Of a DNA stretch of 64,000 nucleotides, positions 59,052-64,000 are shown piece by piece. The DNA lies in the NCBI GenBank assembly GCA_963696105.1, contig CAVOIP010000001.1, forward strand, positions 372,001-436,000, read 5' to 3'. The notes under the pieces are model-generated. The model saw nothing but the letters and a program-made list of their open reading frames with translations. It was not told the origin of the DNA and made no database searches. The position numbers were made by a program, and so were the translations under genes. The DNA comes from CAVRTM01 sp963696105 (GTDB lineage Bacteria > Actinomycetota > Actinomycetes > Actinomycetales > Dermatophilaceae). Position 1 is the first letter of the stretch. Every line of letters starts with the position of its first letter.

Positions 59052-59900
59052 GCAGCAAGCGCACCCGCCGTGCGCCGGCTCCCGAGGTGCAGGTGACCGT
59101 GCGTGGTGGCGAGGTCCCGGTGGACAGCCGCGACTACGCCGCGGACAAGATCGGTCACGTCGCGGACTACTCGACCCGGCCCGTTCTCTACGCCCACGTG
59201 GTGCTGGAGGTCGTGGGGGACCCGGCCCGGACGCGTCCCGCACTGGCCGAGGCGACGCTGGACGTGAACGGCGCGCCGCTGCGCGCCCACGTCGCGGCGG
59301 CCGACACCCATGAGGCCGTGGACCTGTTGGAGGGGCGCCTCCGGCGACAGCTGATGCAGCTCGAGGGGCGGGTGCAGAACCGGCACCACCGCACCGGCGT
59401 GGCCGGCGATCACGAGTGGCGCCACGGTGACCTTCCGCAGGGGCGGCCGGAGTACCGCGACCGGCCCGTCGAGGAGCGGACCGTCGTGAGGCACAAGATG
59501 CTGGCGCTGGAGGCCACCACCCCCGACGAGGCGGTCGCTGACATGGAGCAGGTCGGGCACGACTTCTTCCTGTTCACGGACCGCTCCAGCGGGCAGGACG
59601 CGGTGGTCTACCGGTTGCCCGCCGGTGGTTACGGCGGACAGACGGCAGACGGCGCACGCCTGCACCTGGAGACGTCGCACCGCGGGGACGTCAAACCCGG
59701 GGACGTCGCCCGCGGGGACGCCGCAGGCGCGCCTGCCCGAGGGGGCGAGAGCGGCGGCGCCGATGACGGAGGCGCAGGCGGTGGAGCACCTCGACCTGGC
59801 GGGCGCCCCCTTCGTCTTCCACCTCGACCCCGGCACGGGGCGGGGCCGCGTCCTCTACCGACGCTACGACGGCCACTACGGGCTCATCACCGCCGGCTGA
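59048..59900 (+). CDS. HPF/RaiA-family ribosome hibernation factor with duplicated C-terminal domain, frameshift near 59,750
   Basis: From ATG 59048: an N-terminal S30AE/HPF domain (about 10-105: VQVTVRGGEVPVDSRDYAADK), then a long-HPF-type C-terminal dimerisation domain (LEATTPDEAVADMEQVGHDFFLFTD). After a Gly/Asp-rich linker a second copy follows (MTEAQAVEHLDLAGAPFVFHL ... VLYRRYDGHYGLITAG), reached only by changing frame near 59,740-59,765 in a GGGGG-containing stretch. One base restored gives about 283 residues. Long HPFs dimerise 70S ribosomes. Without the fix the frame runs on into the next gene. A homopolymer error is the likely cause. Confidence 0.75.
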
Positions 59901-60022
59901 GCACGCGCCGCACGGGTGGCGCTGCACCCCGGTGTCGGTGCTACGGCGTGTCTGGACGTGCGAGGTCGAGGGCGTCCCCGCATGCTGGGACGGACCTGTC
60001 CGATCCGGCCCGAGGAGCTCCC

Positions 60023-60457
60023 TTGACCAGCACCACACGCACGTCCACTCCCACGACCACCCGCCGACGAGCCCGGAACCCCTTGTACAACGCCGTGATC
60101 GGCCTCACCGCGCTGGCCGTGCTGTTGCAGGGACTGTGGGCAGGTCTCTTCCTCCGGGACGACGGGCACGCGTCCGGCGCCGAGAGCTGGGTCGACGTGC
60201 ACGCCCGTGGCGGCGACATCGCGATCCTGCTGGCGGCCGTGGCCACGGTCGTGGCGTTCTGGAAGCTGCGGAGCCGCCGCGACCTGTGGGCCGGGAGCGC
60301 AGCGTTGACGGTGCTGCTCGTCCTCGAGGCCTACCTCGGCGGCCTGATCCGGGACGAGCACGTGGACTCCCTGACCGCGGTGCACGTGCCGCTGGCCATG
60401 GCGATCATGGGACTGGTCGTCTGGCTGCCGGTGCGAGCCACCCACCGCCAGGAGTGA
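60023..60457 (+). CDS. Four-helix membrane protein (DUF6220-like)
   Basis: 144 residues. The start is TTG 60023, with GAGGAGC upstream. A Thr/Arg-rich head is followed by four hydrophobic helices (NAVIGLTALAVLLQGLWAGLF; DIAILLAAVATVVAF; ALTVLLVLEAYLGGLI; VPLAMAIMGLVVWLPV). It resembles small heme- or quinone-associated membrane proteins, but the evidence is weak. It is joined in frame to the HPF gene only because of that gene's frameshift. Confidence 0.6.
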   Translation: MTSTTRTSTPTTTRRRARNPLYNAVIGLTALAVLLQGLWAGLFLRDDGHASGAESWVDVHARGGDIAILLAAVATVVAFWKLRSRRDLWAGSAALTVLLVLEAYLGGLIRDEHVDSLTAVHVPLAMAIMGLVVWLPVRATHRQE

Positions 60458-60468
60458 TGGGCGCCGTC

Positions 60469-60797
60469 TCAGGGCAACGGAATGCGCAGCACCTGGCCGC
60501 CCCGGCGCAGATGCTGCAGGTGCTCACGTACGCCGAGCGGCCCTGCACCGCAACGCCGTAGGGCGACGGCAGGTTGCCGGCGATGGCCGTCGGCTTCCCA
60601 CCTGTGTGCGACACCTTCACCAGTGACCCCTTGGGGCCCTTGAGCAAGCCGTTCGTCGCGATCTGCACGGCGTAGAGCGAGCCGTCCCGGCCGAAGGCGA
60701 GGTCGGTGACGTTGGTGATTCCCTTGGCGTACGCCACCGGCTTCGTTCCGGCCCGCACGGTCCAGATCGTGGCCCTACGACGGGGAACGTGCGTCAC
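60469..60797 (-). pseudogene. ScyD/ScyE-family beta-propeller C-terminal remnant
   Basis: About 110 codons matching the end of secreted ScyD/ScyE-like proteins: ITNVTDLAFGRDGSLYAVQ, GSLVKVSHTGGKPTAIAGNL, PYGVAVQGRSAYVSTCSICAG. A frameshift near 60,515 precedes a QVLRIPLP end with TGA at 60469. The remaining 250 or more residues and any signal peptide are absent upstream, so it is a gene fragment. Confidence 0.65.
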
Positions 60798-60903
60798 GGC
60801 GGTCAGCGCGCCGCTGGTGCCGAAGCAGCGTCGGGCCTTCGGGTCCTCCGGGTCGGGGATGCACGGCGTACGGCCGCCCTAGCCCGCCGCCGTGGTGCCC
60901 ACC

Positions 60904-62058
60904 TCATGCCCGAGCCCTGGTGGGCTGGCTCGAGGAGGCGCTGCGCAGCGTCCCGTTCTCGACGGCGCGGCTGACGTCCGTGGGGGAGACCACGCCCACG
61001 AGGCGACCGTCCTCGAGCACCAGGGCGCGGCCGTCCGGGCTCGCATTCAGGCGCGGGATCAGCTCCGGCAGAGGCGTATCCGCCGTGGTGACCGGCACCT
61101 CGTCGATGGGACAGGCGATCTCACGAGCGGTGGTCAGCGCCCGCCGGCCGGCGGGAACGGCTTTCAGTCGGCGGAGCGTGACCAGACCGACGAGGTGTCC
61201 GCCGGCCAGCAGCGGGAACGTGGAGTGACGTCGCTGGAACAGGTACCCGTCGATGAGCTCCTGCACGGTGATGTCCGCCGGCGCGGTGTCGGGGTGCGGG
61301 GACATCACGTCGCCCACCCGCACCGACGTCAACCGGTCCTCGAGCAGGGCCTGCTGCTCCTCGGCCGTGGCCGCGCCGGCCAGGAACCAGCCGATGAAGC
61401 CCAGCCACAGCAGCGAGATCCCGCCGGTCCGGAGGAACCCATAGAGGCCGAGGACAACCAGGAAGATCCCCAGCATCCGTCCCGCCCGGGCCGCAGTGAC
61501 CGTCGCCCACAACGGGTCGCCGCGCCAGTGCCACAGCGCTGCCCGCAGCATCCGCCCACCGTCCAGCGGCGCGGCCGGGATCGCGTTGAACACCGCCAGC
61601 AGCACGTTGACGCCGGCCAGCCAGACGCACGCGCCGACCAGGGGACCCGTGAGACCGGCGGTGCCGAGACCCGCCGCAAGGAGCCCGTACCCAGCACCGA
61701 GCAGCAGGCTCACCAAGGGCCCCACGCCGGCCACCCGCAGCTCGACCCCCGGAGCGGCCGCCTTGCCGTGCAGCTGGGCGACGCCGCCGAACAGCCAGAG
61801 CGTGATGCTGTCGACCTCGATGCCGTTGCGCCGGGCCACCGCGGCGTGCGAGGCCTCGTGCGCGAGCAGACCGAGCAGGAAGAGAACGGCCCCGCCGAGC
61901 CCGGCCACCAGCAGCTCCCACCCCGGGGAGCGGGGGTACTGCGTCGGGAAGGTGGCCGTGGACAGGCTCCACGCGATGAGCGCGAAGATCAGCAGCAGAC
62001 TCCAATGTACCTGGACCTGCACGCCCGCCAGCCGGCCGATCCGTACGGTTCCTCTCAC
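60904..62058 (-). CDS. Site-2-type intramembrane zinc metalloprotease (M50) with CBS pair
   Basis: 384 residues from GTG 62058. Membrane domain with HEASH (His67, Glu68, His71) and the distal motif FNAIPAAPLDGGRM (Asp166), followed by two CBS domains (about 250-375: VGDVMSPHPDTAPADIT and LVGVVSPTDVSRA). This is the Rip3/SpoIVFB-CBS group, which cleaves membrane substrates in response to adenine-nucleotide or other ligands bound by the CBS pair. All catalytic residues are present. The substrate is unknown. Confidence 0.9.
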   Translation of the reverse strand: MRGTVRIGRLAGVQVQVHWSLLLIFALIAWSLSTATFPTQYPRSPGWELLVAGLGGAVLFLLGLLAHEASHAAVARRNGIEVDSITLWLFGGVAQLHGKAAAPGVELRVAGVGPLVSLLLGAGYGLLAAGLGTAGLTGPLVGACVWLAGVNVLLAVFNAIPAAPLDGGRMLRAALWHWRGDPLWATVTAARAGRMLGIFLVVLGLYGFLRTGGISLLWLGFIGWFLAGAATAEEQQALLEDRLTSVRVGDVMSPHPDTAPADITVQELIDGYLFQRRHSTFPLLAGGHLVGLVTLRRLKAVPAGRRALTTAREIACPIDEVPVTTADTPLPELIPRLNASPDGRALVLEDGRLVGVVSPTDVSRAVENGTLRSASSSQPTRARA

Positions 62059-62263
62059 GCGTGCGACGATTCCCGACGCGGACCGCCCGCGGCAGGGCCA
62101 GAAGGCCTGCCCCCTGCGGTCGGCGAGGCGGCGCGTGGGACCGCCTGTGCGTCGGCACCGGTCGTGCGGGCGGGCACCACCACGACCCTCACCCCTGCGG
62201 CCATGACGAGCGGTACGTCGACGCGTGGCCCGTGCCCGCCGTCTGCCGCGGCCTCGCACCCGC

Positions 62264-62746
62264 TCAGGGGGCGCGCAGAGCGGACGGCGGCACGGGGTCG
62301 TGCCCGCCCACCGCCCATGGGTGGCAGCGCACCAGGCGCCGGGTCGCGAGCCAGCCCCCACGGCGCAGGCCCAGCTCCTCCAGCGCGGTCGCGGCGTAGG
62401 TCGAGCACCCCGGTGTGAAGCGGCAGCACGGAGAAAGCGAAGGACCGATCTCGTGCTGGTAGATGGTGATCGCCTCGAGCGCGGCCCGCAGCAGCCGGTC
62501 CCGCACCCGGTCCGCACCCTTGCGCGGTCCGGCCGCGCGCGCCGACCGCCGGACCAGCGACGGAGCCATGAGGGCGGACCGCGGACCGCAGCCGAGGACC
62601 TGCACCGCGCAGCAGCCCGTCTCGACGAGGCAGACCTGGCGCCGGCAACCACACCCCCGTCGGACGGATGTCAGCGGCTCGCCTGTGGCGCCGTACGGCG
62701 TGCAGCTCCCCGTCCGGCGCCACCGCCAGCCGCGGGCCCGCACCAT
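62264..62746 (-). CDS. yidD: YidD membrane-insertion efficiency factor with Cys-rich N-terminal extension
   Basis: 160 residues from ATG 62746. The C-terminal 80 residues are YidD: AITIYQHEIGPSLSPCCRFTPGCSTYA and CHPWAVGGHDPVP. The N-terminal 75 residues are unusual: RRGCGCRRQVCLVETGCCAVQVLGCG contains seven cysteines. YidD usually sits in the rpmH-rnpA-yidC operon; here it stands alone, so a second copy elsewhere is likely. The extension may bind metal. Confidence 0.8.
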   Translation of the reverse strand: MVRARGWRWRRTGSCTPYGATGEPLTSVRRGCGCRRQVCLVETGCCAVQVLGCGPRSALMAPSLVRRSARAAGPRKGADRVRDRLLRAALEAITIYQHEIGPSLSPCCRFTPGCSTYAATALEELGLRRGGWLATRRLVRCHPWAVGGHDPVPPSALRAP

Positions 62747-62836
62747 GCCGTCACCGTAGCCGCCGCCCGGCTCCCGGCGGCAGTGCCGAAAGCGGGGGGC
62801 CCGGGCGCCGGGAGCCCGTCACGTCGTGACCGACGC

Positions 62837-64000
62837 TCAGTGGTCGAGCCGCCCACCGGCCAGGGCCGTGGCGAAGGACGGCGCGGCCGGGAGCCGCGGC
62901 ACGAGGGTGGCCTGCAGCGCGTGGTAGGTGTCCGGCTTGCCCGACCACACCGTCGAGGACGGCTGGTTGTCGCCGTCGAGCTCGTGCCACCACGAGCCGC
63001 CGTCACGGTCGCGGAGGTCGAGATCGATGTGGTCCCACCACGTCTCGTACCACGATGCGTACGACGGGTCACCGGTGACGGCGTGGAGCACGGCAGCGGT
63101 GGCCGTGGCTTCGGCGGCCACCCAGTGCATCCGGTGGCGCACGACCGGCGTGCCGTCCCAGTCCGTGGTGTAGACGAAACCGGGCCTGCCGTCGACCGCC
63201 CAACCGTCCGCAACGGCGCGCTCGAAGAGCGAGCACGCCGACGGCAGCAACGAGTCCGGGGCCTCGTCGCCGAGTGCCGCCCGCAGGTTCAGCGCCAGCC
63301 GCGCCCACTCCATCGCGTGACCGACCGTCGCGCCGTACGGTCGGAACCGGTCGCGCGGCTTGTCGTCGTTGTAGCCCGGCTGGGGGTGCCAGCCCTCGTC
63401 GTAGTGCTCGGGGATCCGCCAGGAGGAGTCGCGGGCGAAGCCGAGCACCCGCTCGGTGATGCGCAGCGCGCGGGCCCGCCACAGCGGGTCGCCGGTGACG
63501 TCGCTGGCGGCCAGGAACGCCTCGACGGTGTGCATGTTGGCGTTGACGCCGCGGTAGGGCTCCACCGTGGTGAAGGCCTCGTCGCACCGGTCGACGACCA
63601 TGCCGTCCCCCTCGGACCACAGGCGCTGGTCCATCAGGGTGAGCGCATCCTCGAGGAGGCGACGGCCCTGGGGGTGACCGGCCGCGGTGGCGCTGGAGGC
63701 AGCGAGGACGACGAAGGCGTGCCCGTAGGTCTCCTTGCCGGGATCGGTCACCCCGTCCTCGCCCACGGCGGCGAACCAGCCGCCGTGGGCGAGGTCCCGC
63801 AGTCGCCCCTGCAGCGCCTGCACGCCGTGGTCGACGAGCGGCCCGCACCCCGGCCGGCCCAGAAGCTGCCCCAGCGCGAACACGTGCGTCATCCGGCAGG
63901 TGACCCACAGCTCGACCGGCTGGTCCAGCAACGGGCGACCGCGCTCGTCCAGCCACGCGAAGCCCCCGGAGGGGTGGCGCGCCGCGCGGCTGAACTCCAG
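62837..64000 (-). CDS. N-acylglucosamine 2-epimerase (AGE) family enzyme, 5' part outside the window
   Basis: 387 codons seen, open past the right edge. (Alpha/alpha)6-barrel family with CRMTHVFALGQLLGRPG, TYGHAFVVLAASS, NANMHTVEAFLAASDVTGD, GHAMEWARLALNL and WVAAEATATAAVL. The conserved Arg and His residues of the epimerase/isomerase pocket are visible. It could be a mannose or cellobiose-type epimerase or an aldose-ketose isomerase. It ends at TGA 62837, with no overlap to YidD. Confidence 0.86.
   Translation of the reverse strand: MEFSRAARHPSGGFAWLDERGRPLLDQPVELWVTCRMTHVFALGQLLGRPGCGPLVDHGVQALQGRLRDLAHGGWFAAVGEDGVTDPGKETYGHAFVVLAASSATAAGHPQGRRLLEDALTLMDQRLWSEGDGMVVDRCDEAFTTVEPYRGVNANMHTVEAFLAASDVTGDPLWRARALRITERVLGFARDSSWRIPEHYDEGWHPQPGYNDDKPRDRFRPYGATVGHAMEWARLALNLRAALGDEAPDSLLPSACSLFERAVADGWAVDGRPGFVYTTDWDGTPVVRHRMHWVAAEATATAAVLHAVTGDPSYASWYETWWDHIDLDLRDRDGGSWWHELDGDNQPSSTVWSGKPDTYHALQATLVPRLPAAPSFATALAGGRLDH

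Noticed and set aside
59048..60457. A single fused HPF-membrane protein of 469 codons
   Set aside because: The second HPF C-terminal domain is in another frame and ends at 59900. The membrane gene has its own ribosome-binding site and TTG start at 60023, so the fusion results from a frameshift.

Overview
The window is high-GC DNA with GTG and TTG starts and very long antisense shadow frames, typical of Actinomycetota. Lineage markers agree: AdnA/AdnB, UvrD2, a WhiB7 regulator with an AT-hook, mycoredoxin-1, UPF0182, a PDZ-Lon protease, a PPA1309-like protein and an F420/PPOX-type oxidoreductase. From gene content alone I cannot place it below phylum. A Propionibacteriales/Micrococcales-like actinomycete is a guess.

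Region 1 (1-30,450) is a housekeeping block. Its order closely follows the Mycobacterium tuberculosis Rv3193c-Rv3208 neighbourhood as I recall it: tetR, moeZ, alkyltransferase-like protein, adnA, adnB, (phosphotransferase), nudC, (PPOX), mrx1, uvrD2, whiB7, aarF, ThiF-like, DUF5679-like, YgjP-like peptidase, NUDIX, DUF2342, SDR, moaE, PDZ-Lon, PPA1309, UPF0182. The theme is double-strand-break processing, NAD/mRNA-cap decapping, mycothiol redox and ribosome-stress response. whiB7 sits behind a leader of about 530 nt that reads as a transcription attenuator: an AT-rich box 3 bp above the -35, an 80-codon upstream ORF ending just before an intrinsic terminator, and a segment inside that ORF able to pair with the terminator's left arm. 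Downstream is a phosphodiesterase whose metal ligands are in circularly permuted order.

Region 2 (30,450-42,300) begins with the initiator tRNA and is accessory metabolism: acyl-CoA ligase, a deleted 3-hydroxyacyl-CoA dehydrogenase, SAP-like membrane protein, alpha/beta hydrolase, cupin-SnoaL fusion, SNF2 helicase, a truncated zinc alcohol dehydrogenase and a lipoprotein serine hydrolase.

Region 3 (42,390-49,650) is a tightly spaced six-gene set (PIG-L deacetylase, small ORF, OsmC-like, two flavoproteins, a giant SARP-type regulator) that looks like one redox/detoxification or small-molecule operon.

Region 4 (49,690-64,000) holds azlCD, a MaoC hydratase, a paralogous pair of hypothetical proteins (one with an 18-bp tandem repeat), an MFS transporter, a GAF-ANTAR regulator, a beta-phosphoglucomutase/GH65 phosphorylase pair broken by many frameshifts, an HPF-type ribosome factor with its own small upstream ORF, a site-2 protease with CBS domains, YidD and an AGE-family epimerase running off the right edge.

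Several genes (aarF, SDR, bPGM, GH65, HPF, ADH) contain single-base indels, mostly at G/C runs, in otherwise conserved coding sequence. Either there are patches of sequencing error or these are very recent pseudogenes; raw reads would decide. The 3HCDH, ADH and ScyD-like copies also lack whole segments, so some real decay is present.
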